From Eisenbergiella sp900555195 (GTDB taxonomy: Bacteria > Bacillota > Clostridia > Lachnospirales > Lachnospiraceae), in assembly GCA_902492555.1 (NCBI GenBank), contig CABUMH010000059.1, forward strand, positions 1 through 22,682: 22,682 bases of DNA, given 5' to 3'. The notes beneath the pieces were generated by a model. It worked only from the letters and a program-made list of their open reading frames with translations, was not told where the DNA came from and searched no databases. The translations under genes were made by a program, and so were the position numbers. Shown in pieces: positions 6,917-14,899 of the stretch. How positions within the stretch are numbered: the first letter of the stretch is position 1; each line of letters begins with the position of its first letter.

Positions 6917-7936
6917 TTAAGCGTTCAGCAGCTTGCCGAAGTGCTTGATCGTGCGAACCATCTGGCTGGTATAGGAATTCTCATTGTCGTACCAGGAAAC
7001 AACCTGTACCTCAGAGGTGTTCTCGTCGATGGGCAGAACCATGGTCTGAGTAGCATCGAACAGAGAACCATATCTCATACCAACGATATCGCTGGAAACG
7101 ATTTCATCTTCGTTGTATCCGAAGGACTCATTAGAAGCAGCCTTCATAGCAGCGTTGATGGCTTCCTTAGTGGGCTGTCCCTTAACAACCGCAGTCAGGA
7201 TCGTGGTGGATCCGGTAGGGGTAGGAACACGCTGAGCAGCACCGATCAGCTTGCCGTTCAGTTCAGGAATAACCAGGCCGATTGCCTTTGCAGCACCAGT
7301 GCTGTTGGGAACGATATTCACAGCAGCAGCACGGCTTCTTCTCTTGTCACCCTTTCTCTGAGGGCCATCCAGAGTCATCTGATCTCCGGTATACGCATGA
7401 ATCGTGCACATGATACCAGTCTGGATCGGGAATGCATCATTCAGAGCCTTTGCCATAGGAGCCAGGCAGTTGGTGGTGCAGGAAGCAGCAGAAATGATAT
7501 GATCATCTTTGCTGAGGGTCTCATGGTTTACATTGTAAACGATGGTAGGAAGATCGTTTCCGGCAGGAGCGGAAATGATAACGTGCTTAGCGCCGGCATC
7601 GATATGAGCCTGTGCTTTTGCCTTGGAAGTATAGAAGCCGGTGCACTCCAGGACAACATCTACGCCGATTTCGCCCCAAGGAAGTTCAGCAGCATTTGCC
7701 TTTGCATAAATCTTGATCTCTTTTCCGTCAACAGTGATGGAATCCTCACCGAAAGACACCTTATCAGCCAGTTCATATCTGCCCTGGGTTGAATCATATT
7801 TCAGCAAGTGAGCCAGCATTTCAGGAGAAGTCAAATCGTTGATTGCTACGATTTCAAATCCTTCTGCTCCGAACATCTGTCTGAAAGCAAGACGTCCAAT
7901 ACGGCCAAAACCATTAATTGCAACTTTTACTGCCAT
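6917..7936 (-). CDS. gap: Glyceraldehyde-3-phosphate dehydrogenase, 339 aa
   Basis: Oxidises glyceraldehyde 3-phosphate to 1,3-bisphosphoglycerate with reduction of NAD. The N-terminal Rossmann motif is INGFGRIGRLAFRQ, and Asp34 (AINDLTS) points to NAD rather than NADP preference. The catalytic cysteine is Cys153 in SAASCTTNCLAP, with His180 (CTIHAYTGDQ) as base; RAAAVNIVPNSTGAAKA and WYDNENSYTSQMVRT are typical. AGGAGG lies 8 bases before the ATG. Highly biased codon choice suggests strong expression. It is first in the gap > pgk > tpiA block and has its own promoter at 8,092-8,120. No CggR repressor gene is next to it. Confidence 0.98.
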   Translation of the reverse strand: MAVKVAINGFGRIGRLAFRQMFGAEGFEIVAINDLTSPEMLAHLLKYDSTQGRYELADKVSFGEDSITVDGKEIKIYAKANAAELPWGEIGVDVVLECTGFYTSKAKAQAHIDAGAKHVIISAPAGNDLPTIVYNVNHETLSKDDHIISAASCTTNCLAPMAKALNDAFPIQTGIMCTIHAYTGDQMTLDGPQRKGDKRRSRAAAVNIVPNSTGAAKAIGLVIPELNGKLIGAAQRVPTPTGSTTILTAVVKGQPTKEAINAAMKAASNESFGYNEDEIVSSDIVGMRYGSLFDATQTMVLPIDENTSEVQVVSWYDNENSYTSQMVRTIKHFGKLLNA

Positions 7937-8091
7937 TTTTAATTCCTCCTAAAAATGTTTTTTCTACCATTTTATCAAGCGCATCGAACGTAACAAACAG
8001 ACCCGCGCACAGCGCAAGTCCTCCTTCCGGATATCTCCGCCTGTCCGGCAGGCTTGTCCCGGTTGCTTGACAAAATTTTATCAGCACAATT

Positions 8092-8120
8092 ATTTTACCT
8101 AATCTATTCCAAAATATCAA
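8092..8120 (-). promoter_or_regulatory. Sigma-A promoter of gap
   Basis: On the minus strand TTGATA and TAAAAT are separated by 17 bases. This gives a leader of about 145 bases. The leader contains a GCCTG-CCGGA-CAGGC hairpin and a perfect extra Shine-Dalgarno AAGGAGG (8,020-8,026) far from the gap start. Confidence 0.7.
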
Positions 8121-8155
8121 GACGTAAATCAAAAAATGTTGGAAGTCAGGCACAC

Positions 8156-8280
8156 TTACTGCTCAGCCCCCGCATCTGTTCGTCCCTCCGGCGCCAGCAC
8201 CATCCGGGTATCCCCCAGTCGCAGCGGTAGGTATGGTGTTGGCGCCGGAGGGCCGAACAGATGCGGGGGCTGAGCAGTAA
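8156..8280. repeat. 125-bp palindromic element between divergent promoters
   Basis: Two 48-bp arms (8,156-8,203 and 8,233-8,280) match at 46 positions in inverted orientation and surround a 29-base loop. The outer ends read TTACTGCTCAG and CTGAGCAGTAA. It lies upstream of both the gap promoter (minus) and the repressor promoter (plus), so it is not a terminator of either gene. It is probably a mobile or remnant palindromic repeat, or a cruciform-forming insulator. Its sequence does not match the large elements at 14,891 and 22,398. Confidence 0.85.
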
Positions 8281-8298
8281 CTCTAAATTCATCCCGTA

Positions 8299-8361
8299 TG
8301 GAAAGTTTACTTGACATTTTATACAGATGGGAATATCATAAAATGGAAAGTTAACTTTCCA
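8299..8361 (+). promoter_or_regulatory. Promoter with candidate autoregulatory operators for the XRE gene
   Basis: TTGACA (8,311-8,316) and TATCAT (8,334-8,339) are 17 bases apart. A perfect 18-bp palindrome, TGGAAAGTTAACTTTCCA (8,344-8,361), lies just downstream, and a near-identical half, TGGAAAGTTTAC (8,299-8,310), lies just upstream of the -35. Operators flanking a promoter in front of a repressor gene suggest autorepression by the HTH protein at 8,379. Confidence 0.7.
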
Positions 8362-8378
8362 AAGAAAGGAGGGTACAT

Positions 8379-8579
8379 TTGAAAAACCGGTTAGAGGAGT
8401 TAAGAAAAAGCCGGGGAATCAATCAGGAGGATTTGGCTGCGGCATTGGAAGTTTCGAGACAGACCATCGGTTCTTTGGAGAACGGCAGATACAATCCTTC
8501 TATCCTGTTGGCTTTTAAGATCGCACGTTATTTTGGAATGAGCATCGAAGAAATTTTTATTTATGAGGAGGATACATGA
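8379..8579 (+). CDS. XRE-family HTH transcriptional regulator, 66 aa
   Basis: A compact single-domain Cro/CI-type repressor: helix-turn-helix at about residues 11-34 (INQEDLAAALEVSRQTIGSLENGRYNPS), then FKIARYFGMSIEEIFIYEED, the usual end of this short family found beside small membrane protein genes in Firmicutes. The start is TTG at 8,379, with AAAGGAGG 5-6 bases upstream. It overlaps the next gene by four bases (ATGA), so the pair is translationally coupled. Likely represses its own operon through the palindrome at 8,344-8,361. The inducing signal is unknown. Confidence 0.92.
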   Translation: MKNRLEELRKSRGINQEDLAAALEVSRQTIGSLENGRYNPSILLAFKIARYFGMSIEEIFIYEEDT

Positions 8580-9034
8580 TGAAAAATAACGGACTCATCC
8601 CCATGTTCAAGAAAATCCGCAGCTTTTTAGTCACCTGCATCGGTTTGATCCTTTTCATCGCCGGGCTTCTGCTGTTAAACTCTCTCTCCCATCCTGAGGG
8701 ACTCCTGCTCGTGCTGCCTTATCTCTGTATCGGACTGGGCTGCGGCGCCTTCGGCCATGGCCTGGGAGATATCGTCAGCCGCTGGGCCATAAGGAATCAG
8801 CCCCAGCTTCAGAAGCAGCTGGAAATCGATAAAAAGGATGAGCGCAATGTTGCCATCTCCAACCAGGCAAAGGCCAAGGCATACGATGCCATGATTTATA
8901 TCTTCGGCGCGCTCATGGTTTCTTTTGCGCTCATGGGCGTATCGATTGCAGCGGTACTTCTTCTTGTAGCCGCCTACCTGTTCGTGGTTGGATTTTTTAT
9001 TTTCTATCTCAACAAGTACAATAAGGAAATGTAA
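8576..9034 (+). CDS. Small multi-pass membrane protein coupled to the XRE regulator
   Basis: Four hydrophobic segments are visible: about residues 17-36 (LVTCIGLILFIAGLLLLNSL), 43-62, 108-124 (IYIFGALMVSFALMGVS) and 125-144 (IAAVLLLVAAYLFVVGFFIF). A charged cytoplasmic-looking linker lies between the second and third (QKQLEIDKKDERNVAISNQA). This layout is common in uncharacterised DUF-type proteins that follow short XRE regulators in Clostridia and Bacilli; the DERN..I...AKA part resembles that family from memory. Function unknown, possibly membrane stress sensing. Starts at 8,576 or 8,579 are both possible; 8,579 has the better ribosome binding spacing. Confidence 0.85.
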   Translation: MMKNNGLIPMFKKIRSFLVTCIGLILFIAGLLLLNSLSHPEGLLLVLPYLCIGLGCGAFGHGLGDIVSRWAIRNQPQLQKQLEIDKKDERNVAISNQAKAKAYDAMIYIFGALMVSFALMGVSIAAVLLLVAAYLFVVGFFIFYLNKYNKEM

Positions 9035-9039
9035 GAACG

Positions 9040-9068
9040 TTGTCTTTTTAGAGGGAATGCGGTATAGT
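9040..9068 (+). promoter_or_regulatory. Candidate promoter of the PHP phosphatase gene
   Basis: TTGTCT and TATAGT are 17 bases apart, directly after the stop codon of the membrane protein gene. Transcription would start near 9,075, leaving a leader of about 55 bases. Confidence 0.5.
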
Positions 9069-9131
9069 TTTCATGGACGCTGTTTCCAAGACCGCCTCTG
9101 TGAAAGCATGCGGCGGCAGAAAGGATATCGT

Positions 9132-9950
9132 ATGGCAATTCAAGCTGATTTTCATCTGCATTCCTCTTTTTCAGGGGATTCCCGCGCCCCTATGGAGGAT
9201 ATGATTCAAAAGGGCATTGAACTGGGTTTTCAGAGTATGTGCTTTACAGAGCACATGGATTTTGATTTTCCGGTGTCTGAAGATACGCCCGCCGGAACCT
9301 TTACGTTAAATACGGACTCTTATCTCTATGATCTGTTAAAATACAGGGCAGCCTATCAGGATAAGATCCAGATTCTTTTCGGCGTCGAATTGGGACTCCA
9401 GTCTTATCTGGTTCCTGAGCAGGCAGCCTATGCAGCTTCCTACCCCTTCGATTTCATCATCGGTTCTTCCCATCTGTGCAGCGGAAAGGATCCCTATAAC
9501 CGCTCCTTCTGGGAAGGACGCACGGAAGAAGAAGCCTGTCGGGAATATTTCACTTCCATCATTGAAAATCTGGAAACTTTCACCGATTTTGATGTCTATG
9601 GGCACCTGGATTATGCGGTGCGTTATGCCCCCGACAAGGATAAGAACTATACTTACGAAAAATATCAGGATCTGTTCGACCGCATCCTGGAACTGCTTTT
9701 GGAAAGCGGGATAGGCCTGGAGGTCAACACCGGGGGCGTTAGCCATGGGCTGAAAGAACTGCATCCCTGCACCAAAATTCTGAAGCGCTACAGACAGCTG
9801 GGAGGAGAAATCGTCACCATAGGTTCCGATGCTCACCGGCCCGAAGATTTGGGGCGTTCCTTTGTGCGGGCAGAAGCGGTTCTGCGGGAATGCGGCTTTA
9901 CCCATTATACGGTCTTTTCGCACAGGACGCCCCGTTTCTTCCCTCTGTGA
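9132..9950 (+). CDS. hisK: PHP-family histidinol-phosphatase, 272 aa
   Basis: Predicted to remove phosphate from histidinol phosphate, the penultimate step of histidine synthesis. Metal-binding PHP motifs are in order: DFHLHSSFSGD near the N-terminus, CFTEHMDFDF, IGSSHLCSGKDPY, DVYGHLDYAVRYAP and GSDAHRPEDLG. The length fits HisJ/HisK rather than the C-terminal domain of DNA polymerase. The gene is not in a his operon here, so its true substrate could be another small phosphate ester. The start at 9,132 has AAAGGA six bases upstream. Its stop codon is one base away from the stop of the convergent gene at 9,952, with no terminator in between. Confidence 0.9.
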   Translation: MAIQADFHLHSSFSGDSRAPMEDMIQKGIELGFQSMCFTEHMDFDFPVSEDTPAGTFTLNTDSYLYDLLKYRAAYQDKIQILFGVELGLQSYLVPEQAAYAASYPFDFIIGSSHLCSGKDPYNRSFWEGRTEEEACREYFTSIIENLETFTDFDVYGHLDYAVRYAPDKDKNYTYEKYQDLFDRILELLLESGIGLEVNTGGVSHGLKELHPCTKILKRYRQLGGEIVTIGSDAHRPEDLGRSFVRAEAVLRECGFTHYTVFSHRTPRFFPL

Positions 9951-9951
9951 T

Positions 9952-10479
9952 CTATTCCCCGCAGAGCACAATAATCTTATCCGGGGTCGTCTGAGGAGGG
10001 ATACTTCTGGTGGTCTGACTATAAAGAATCACCAGCGTATGCCCTGCCGGGCTACCCTGGAACGTCTGGTTGTTCTGCGTCACCACCACCGTGGAAGGCG
10101 CCAGATTCAGCTTCAATCCTTGGTCGCTGCTCATAAGAATGTTGTTAAAGTAGCCCACATACACCATCTGGCCTTCCGTCTGCGCTGCAATCACCGCTGC
10201 CGTATACTGAGGCGGATAAATCAGAGGAACCGCCGCATTGCCATTGTAGAATACGGTTACTGGAAGGCTTTCATAGACAGTCACATAATCCACAACAAAA
10301 GTGTTCGCGTTCATGAGGAAATTCACCGTATTCCCGGATTCATTTTCCACCGTCACCATCTGAGAACAGCCGTCATATCTTCCTCTGCTCACCGTCATCT
10401 CGATCCGTGTGATCACGCCCGTAAATGAGAGAAAAACGGGACGCTGCTGCATTCCGGTCTGGTTAAAGTTAAACTCCAT
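9952..10479 (-). CDS. Conserved-looking protein of unknown function, 175 aa
   Basis: I do not recognise a named family, although similar proteins are common in Clostridia as far as I recall. The protein is rich in beta-strand residues and Asn/Gln/Thr (FTGVITRIEMTVSRGRYDGC, TVENESGNTVNFLMNANTFV, SDQGLKLNLAPSTVVVTQNN), suggesting an all-beta fold of repeated strands. It has no clear signal peptide or transmembrane segment and ends in CGE. AAAGGA is 8 bases before the ATG. A candidate promoter lies directly upstream at 10,503-10,531, so it may be transcribed apart from mnmA. Confidence 0.8.
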   Translation of the reverse strand: MEFNFNQTGMQQRPVFLSFTGVITRIEMTVSRGRYDGCSQMVTVENESGNTVNFLMNANTFVVDYVTVYESLPVTVFYNGNAAVPLIYPPQYTAAVIAAQTEGQMVYVGYFNNILMSSDQGLKLNLAPSTVVVTQNNQTFQGSPAGHTLVILYSQTTRSIPPQTTPDKIIVLCGE

Positions 10480-10502
10480 CCTTTTGTTCCTTTTATGTTC
10501 TT

Positions 10503-10531
10503 TCTATATATAAGTATGCCGCGCCTCGCAA
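10503..10531 (-). promoter_or_regulatory. Candidate promoter for the 175-aa unknown gene
   Basis: On the minus strand TTGCGA and TATAGA are separated by 17 bases, in the 67-bp gap between mnmA and the unknown gene. No convincing mnmA terminator is seen, so read-through from the isc operon is also possible. Confidence 0.45.
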
Positions 10532-10546
10532 AAAGTGCCGGGCGCT

Positions 10547-11623
10547 TCACTCAATCGTTCCGCCGCCCAGCACATATTCACCATCATAGAAAACGACCGC
10601 CTGCCCCGGCGTCACCGCGCGCACCGGTTCATCAAAGCGGCAGAGAATGCGATCCGCTCCGATCTTCTCGATCTTGCAGTCCGCACCCGAGTGGGCATAA
10701 CGGATCTTCGCCCGCACCCTCCTTGGTTCCTTCAGATCAGAAATTGACATGAAGTTCAGCCCGCTGCAGGTCAGCGAATCCGTATGAACTTCTTCATTCG
10801 TCCCCACCACGACCTCGTTCGCATCAGGCCGGATCTGCGTGACAAACACCGGATGTCCAAGAGACAGATTTAGGCCTTTTCTCTGTCCAATCGTATAGTG
10901 CGTGATCCCCTTATGTTGTCCCAGGATCTGTCCTGAAGCGGATACGAAATTGCCCGGCCCAGGTACATGCCCATTCATCTGCCTGTCTATAAATCCGGCA
11001 TAGTCATGATCCGGAATAAAGCAAATCTCCTGACTGTCCTTTTTATGCGCCACCGGAAGCTGTGCTTCTGTGGCCATACGGCGGATCTCCTCTTTCGTAT
11101 AGTCCCCAACCGGCATCAGCGTCCTTTCCAGCTGCTCCTGTGTGAGGCTGTAGAGCGCATAGGTCTGATCCTTTGCGGCTGTCACAGAATTACGGATAGC
11201 GAGCCGGCCATTTGCCAGGCGTTCGATCCTGGCATAATGGCCCGTCGCTATATAATCCGCGCCAATGGCAAGGCTCTTGTGCAGAAGTGCCTCCCATTTC
11301 ACATACCTGTTGCAGGCGATGCAAGGATTCGGCGTTCTGCCATGAAGATATTCTTCCACAAAATAATCCATCACATGCTGCCTGAATTCCTGTCTGAAAT
11401 TCATCACATAGTATGGAATATCCAGCTGCTGTGCCACTCTTCTGGCATCCTCCACGGCACTTAAACCGCAGCAACCGCCATTCTCTTCCACGGCACATCC
11501 ATCTTCCTCCTGCCAGATCTGCATGGTAACGCCGATCACCTCATAACCCTGCTCCTTGAGAAGGAGCGCGGCCACGGAAGAATCCACACCGCCGGACATT
11601 CCGACCACCACTTTTTTTCCCAT
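10547..11623 (-). CDS. mnmA: tRNA-specific 2-thiouridylase MnmA, 358 aa
   Basis: Adenylates and thiolates U34 of the tRNAs for Lys, Glu and Gln. The ATP pyrophosphatase loop is SGGVDSS at residues 10-16. The expected cysteines are present: Cys101 in GRTPNPCIACNRYVKW (catalytic region) and Cys201 in SQEICFIPD. IGADYIATGHYAR, HYTIGQRKGL and the C-terminal beta-barrel ending QAVVFYDGEYVLGGG are typical. Only three bases separate it from iscU upstream, so it is the last gene of an iscS-iscU-mnmA operon. IscS probably supplies the sulfur directly, as Tus relay proteins are generally absent in Firmicutes. Confidence 0.97.
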   Translation of the reverse strand: MGKKVVVGMSGGVDSSVAALLLKEQGYEVIGVTMQIWQEEDGCAVEENGGCCGLSAVEDARRVAQQLDIPYYVMNFRQEFRQHVMDYFVEEYLHGRTPNPCIACNRYVKWEALLHKSLAIGADYIATGHYARIERLANGRLAIRNSVTAAKDQTYALYSLTQEQLERTLMPVGDYTKEEIRRMATEAQLPVAHKKDSQEICFIPDHDYAGFIDRQMNGHVPGPGNFVSASGQILGQHKGITHYTIGQRKGLNLSLGHPVFVTQIRPDANEVVVGTNEEVHTDSLTCSGLNFMSISDLKEPRRVRAKIRYAHSGADCKIEKIGADRILCRFDEPVRAVTPGQAVVFYDGEYVLGGGTIE

Positions 11624-11626
11624 TGA

Positions 11627-12070
11627 TTAATATTCTTCCTCTTCCTGTTCTTCTCCCTCGTGGATATCGGATTTCGGCTTTTCCAGCCCTTCTATCTCAA
11701 TGCCGTTCTTCTGGGCGTAATCCCACAGGGCGGCATGAATCGCCTCCTCTGCCAGGAGGGAACAGTGCACCTTCACCGGAGGGAGCCCGTCCAGAGCCTC
11801 CATCACCGCCTTGTTCGTCACTTTCATTGCCTCCTGCACCGTCTTGCCCTTCACCAGTTCCGTTGCCATGCTGCTGGTGGCCACAGCCGCCCCGCAGCCA
11901 AACGTCTTAAACTTAACATCCCGGATCACACCGTTCTCGTCTATATCCAGGAAAATCCTCATGATATCTCCGCACTTGGCATTTCCCACTGTGCCCACGC
12001 CGCTGGCGTTCTCTATCTCTCCCACATTCCGGGGATTCTGAAAATGATCCATTACCTTTTCGCTGTACAT
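11627..12070 (-). CDS. iscU: Iron-sulfur cluster scaffold IscU/NifU N-terminal type, 147 aa
   Basis: Scaffold on which IscS builds iron-sulfur clusters. Three ligand cysteines are visible in GNAKCGDIM, KFKTFGCGAAVATSS and VKVHCSLLAEEA, together with the early VMDHFQNPRNVGEI. The C-terminus carries an acidic tail (EGEEQEEEEY). The start at 12,070 is set by GGAGG five bases upstream; an ATG at 12,082 adds four residues but lacks a site. It lies 27 bp after iscS. The LPPVKVHC region matches the position where IscU proteins contact chaperones, but no hscA or hscB genes are present here. Confidence 0.96.
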   Translation of the reverse strand: MYSEKVMDHFQNPRNVGEIENASGVGTVGNAKCGDIMRIFLDIDENGVIRDVKFKTFGCGAAVATSSMATELVKGKTVQEAMKVTNKAVMEALDGLPPVKVHCSLLAEEAIHAALWDYAQKNGIEIEGLEKPKSDIHEGEEQEEEEY

Positions 12071-12097
12071 TGTATCCTCCATTCCAAAATCTCTGTT

Positions 12098-13294
12098 TTA
12101 TAAAAACATCTTTTCGTTCTGTTTCTTGATAAAGTCTTCATACAGCGGGGACATTTCCCGCAGTCTGGAGACGATCTGGGCGATGGCGGAAACCACCGTA
12201 TCCATTTCTTCTTTCGTATTCTCCTCACTCAGCGTAAGGCGCAGCGAACCATGCGCAATCTCATGAGGAAGGCCGATCGCCAAAAGTACATGGGAAGGAT
12301 CCAGGGAGCCTGAAGTACAGGCCGATCCGCTGGAACCGCAGATTCCCTTCATATCCAGCATAATCAACAGAGATTCCCCTTCCACAAACTGGAAGCTGAA
12401 ATTCACGTTGTTGGGAAGACGCTTTACCCGGTCCCCGTTCAGACGGCAGTACGGGATCTCCTCTTCAATTCTGCGGATCAGATAATCCCGCAGTTCTATT
12501 TCCTTTTTCGTCTTCTCATCCATTCTGGCAAAGGCGCGCTTACTTGCCGCCGCAAGCCCAACGATGCCCGGCACGTTCTCCGTACCCGCTCTTCTGCCCC
12601 TCTCCTGCTGCCCGCCATGGATGAAGGAACGGGTCTTAAGCCCCTTTCGGATATACAGGAAACCAATTCCCTTGGGCCCGTTCAGCTTATGGGCACTGGC
12701 GCTGAGCATATCGATGTGGCAGGCATCCACGTCAATGGGGAGCTGTCCATATGCCTGCACAGCATCCGTATGGAACAGCACGCCGTGTTCCTTGGCAATC
12801 CGGCCGATCTCTTCAATAGGCTGGATCGTGCCGATCTCATTGTTGGCATACATCACCGAGATCAGGATCGTATCCGGACGAATCGCCCGTTCCAGCGCAT
12901 CCAGCTTCAGGATGCCGTTCTCATCCACATCCACATATGTTACCTCATATCCCTGCTTCTCCAGATACGCGCAGGTATGCAGCACCGCATGATGCTCGAT
13001 CCGGGAAGTGATGATGTGCTTTCCCTTTCCCGCATATGCCTCAGCCGTGGCCTTCAGCGCCCAGTTGTCCGCCTCCGTTCCTCCAGCAGTAAAATAAATC
13101 TCATTGTTGGCAGCCCCAAGGCTCTTTGCGATCGTCTCTCTTGCCTGGCTGACCGCTTTCTTGCTCTCCGTTCCCAATGAATAGATGCTGCTTGGATTTC
13201 CATAGCATTCTCCAAAATAGGGAAGCATGGCCTCCACCACTTCCGGAGCCGTCTTCGTTGTCGCCGCATTATCCAGATAAATCACTTGCTTCAT
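12098..13294 (-). CDS. iscS: Cysteine desulfurase IscS/NifS, 398 aa
   Basis: PLP enzyme that takes sulfur from cysteine for iron-sulfur clusters and tRNA thiolation. It shows YLDNAATTK at the N-terminus, the PLP lysine Lys203 in SASAHKLNGPKG, FHTDAVQA, and the active cysteine Cys326 in GSSGSACTSGSLDPSHVL. The long SACTSG loop fits the NifS/IscS group rather than SufS. AGGAG lies 8 bases before the ATG at 13,294. First gene of the operon with iscU and mnmA, driven by a strong promoter at 13,450-13,478. The IscR regulator that often precedes iscS in Clostridia is not next to it. Confidence 0.97.
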   Translation of the reverse strand: MKQVIYLDNAATTKTAPEVVEAMLPYFGECYGNPSSIYSLGTESKKAVSQARETIAKSLGAANNEIYFTAGGTEADNWALKATAEAYAGKGKHIITSRIEHHAVLHTCAYLEKQGYEVTYVDVDENGILKLDALERAIRPDTILISVMYANNEIGTIQPIEEIGRIAKEHGVLFHTDAVQAYGQLPIDVDACHIDMLSASAHKLNGPKGIGFLYIRKGLKTRSFIHGGQQERGRRAGTENVPGIVGLAAASKRAFARMDEKTKKEIELRDYLIRRIEEEIPYCRLNGDRVKRLPNNVNFSFQFVEGESLLIMLDMKGICGSSGSACTSGSLDPSHVLLAIGLPHEIAHGSLRLTLSEENTKEEMDTVVSAIAQIVSRLREMSPLYEDFIKKQNEKMFL

Positions 13295-13449
13295 CTTTTC
13301 TTCTCCTCTTTCCCGGCCCTGCCGGCCGATATATGTATGTGTCGTCTCCCACCGTCTGCAGCGGCCTTTCCCCATTCTTTTGCCTGCCGCAGGATAGTTG
13401 ACTTTTCGTATTTTCTTTATTCCTAGTAATTCACTTCGTTTTCCAATTC

Positions 13450-13478
13450 AATATAACATTCCTGCCATGTTCTGTCAA
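13450..13478 (-). promoter_or_regulatory. Strong sigma-A promoter of the isc-mnmA operon
   Basis: On the minus strand TTGACA and TATATT are separated by 17 bases. The leader is about 150 bases. A weaker plus-strand set (TTCTGT-17-TATACT, 13,470-13,498) overlaps it and could serve the divergent flippase gene, so the two transcripts may compete. Confidence 0.8.
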
Positions 13479-13528
13479 CCTCGCGCGCTGCATATACTGT
13501 TGAAAAGAAAGAGTCCGGTGAAAAAGCC

Positions 13529-14899
13529 ATGTATCAGACCTCAATCCTCAGCCAAAAAGCAAAAAACCCTTTCATCGCCGGCACGCTTATCCTCACCATA
13601 ACAGGGCTCGCCAGCCGGATGATCGGTTTTTTCTACCGTATTTTTCTCTCCCGCACCTTCGGAGAAGAAAACATCGGCATCTATCAGCTCATCAGCCCGG
13701 TCATGGCCCTGGTTTTCTCCCTGTCCGCTGCAGGCTTTCAGAACGCTATCTCCAAATTTGTGGCCGGCAAAGCGGCTATTCATGATTATAAAGCATCTCT
13801 GCGCATTTTACTAGTGGGCTTCGGTTTTTCCTTCGCGGCCTCTCTCCTTTGTATGGTTACCGTCTTTTCTTTTTCCGATTTTCTGGCGGAAAGGCTGTTG
13901 TTTGAAGCGCGGTGTGCGCCGCTGCTGCGCGTGGCCGCCCTTTCATTCCCCTTTGCTTCCGTCCATTCCTGCATCAACGGATATTTCTACGGCGTGCGCA
14001 AGACGGCCGTTCCGGCTTCTTCCCAGCTGGTGGAACAGGTCTTCCGCGTGGGAAGCGTTTATTTCATCACCGTTTCCGCTCAGAAAAACGGGCAGGAACC
14101 TTCTCTTCTGGTCGCCTCCGCAGGCCTGTGTATCGGCGAAATGGCTTCCATGATCCTCTCCCTCCTTGCTGCCTATGCTTATTTTTCCCGGAATCTTTCC
14201 CGAAAATATACCGCCGCATCCCCTACCCGCTGCGAAAGCTATGCCCAGTTGTCCTGTCAGATTCTGGGTTTTTCCATGCCGCTGTGTGCCAACCGGCTCT
14301 GTCTGAATATTCTCCAGGCCATTGAAGCCGCCTGTACTCCTGCAAAGCTTCAGGTTTATGGTTATTCCGTCAGCGAATCCCTGAGCGTGTACGGCGTTCT
14401 GACAGGCATGGCGCTTCCGCTGATCTTCTTTCCGGGCACCATCACCAATTCGGTTTCCGTTCTGCTCATGCCCGCCATTTCGGAAGCGGATTCCCTCAAC
14501 AACCGGAGGGTCATCAAACGGGCCGTCCGTCGGTGTCTTTCTTTCTGCCTGGGGTTCGGCGGAATCTGCAGTTTCCTTTTTCTGTGCCTCGGAAAGTACA
14601 TCGGAATTTTTTTGTTCGACAGCGAGCTGGCAGGAAATTTCATCATCATTCTGGGGTTCATGTGCCCTTTCCTGTATCTGAACACCACCCTCACCAGCAT
14701 CCTCCACGGCCTAGGGAAGACAGGATATTCCTTCTTCCTGAATATGGCCAGCCTCATGCTGCGCCTGTTTTTCGTCTTTTATGCGGTTCCGCTCTACGGC
14801 ATCAAAGGCTATCTGATCGGAATGCTGCTCAGCCAGCTTCTCAACACGCTCTGCTGCCTCCTGCCGCTGCGTCAATACTGGGTTCCCGGAAGGGCATAA
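13529..14899 (+). CDS. SpoVB/MATE-like polysaccharide flippase family membrane protein, 456 aa
   Basis: An integral membrane protein of the MOP superfamily (polysaccharide biosynthesis/SpoVB branch) with about 12 hydrophobic segments. The N-terminal FIAGTLILTITGLASRMIGF and FYRIFLSRTFGEENIGIYQL are typical of SpoVB and related lipid-linked sugar flippases; FLYLNTTLTSILHGLGKTGY appears in the C-terminal half. Length is somewhat shorter than the usual 500-550 residues of SpoVB. Probable role: moving a lipid-linked glycan or peptidoglycan precursor across the membrane, perhaps in spore cortex formation. The ribosome binding site is weak. Its final two codons and stop lie inside the large inverted repeat that follows. 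Confidence 0.85.
   Translation: MYQTSILSQKAKNPFIAGTLILTITGLASRMIGFFYRIFLSRTFGEENIGIYQLISPVMALVFSLSAAGFQNAISKFVAGKAAIHDYKASLRILLVGFGFSFAASLLCMVTVFSFSDFLAERLLFEARCAPLLRVAALSFPFASVHSCINGYFYGVRKTAVPASSQLVEQVFRVGSVYFITVSAQKNGQEPSLLVASAGLCIGEMASMILSLLAAYAYFSRNLSRKYTAASPTRCESYAQLSCQILGFSMPLCANRLCLNILQAIEAACTPAKLQVYGYSVSESLSVYGVLTGMALPLIFFPGTITNSVSVLLMPAISEADSLNNRRVIKRAVRRCLSFCLGFGGICSFLFLCLGKYIGIFLFDSELAGNFIIILGFMCPFLYLNTTLTSILHGLGKTGYSFFLNMASLMLRLFFVFYAVPLYGIKGYLIGMLLSQLLNTLCCLLPLRQYWVPGRA

Noticed and set aside
8156..8280. Terminator of gap or of the XRE gene
   Set aside because: It is upstream of both promoters and has no T-run.
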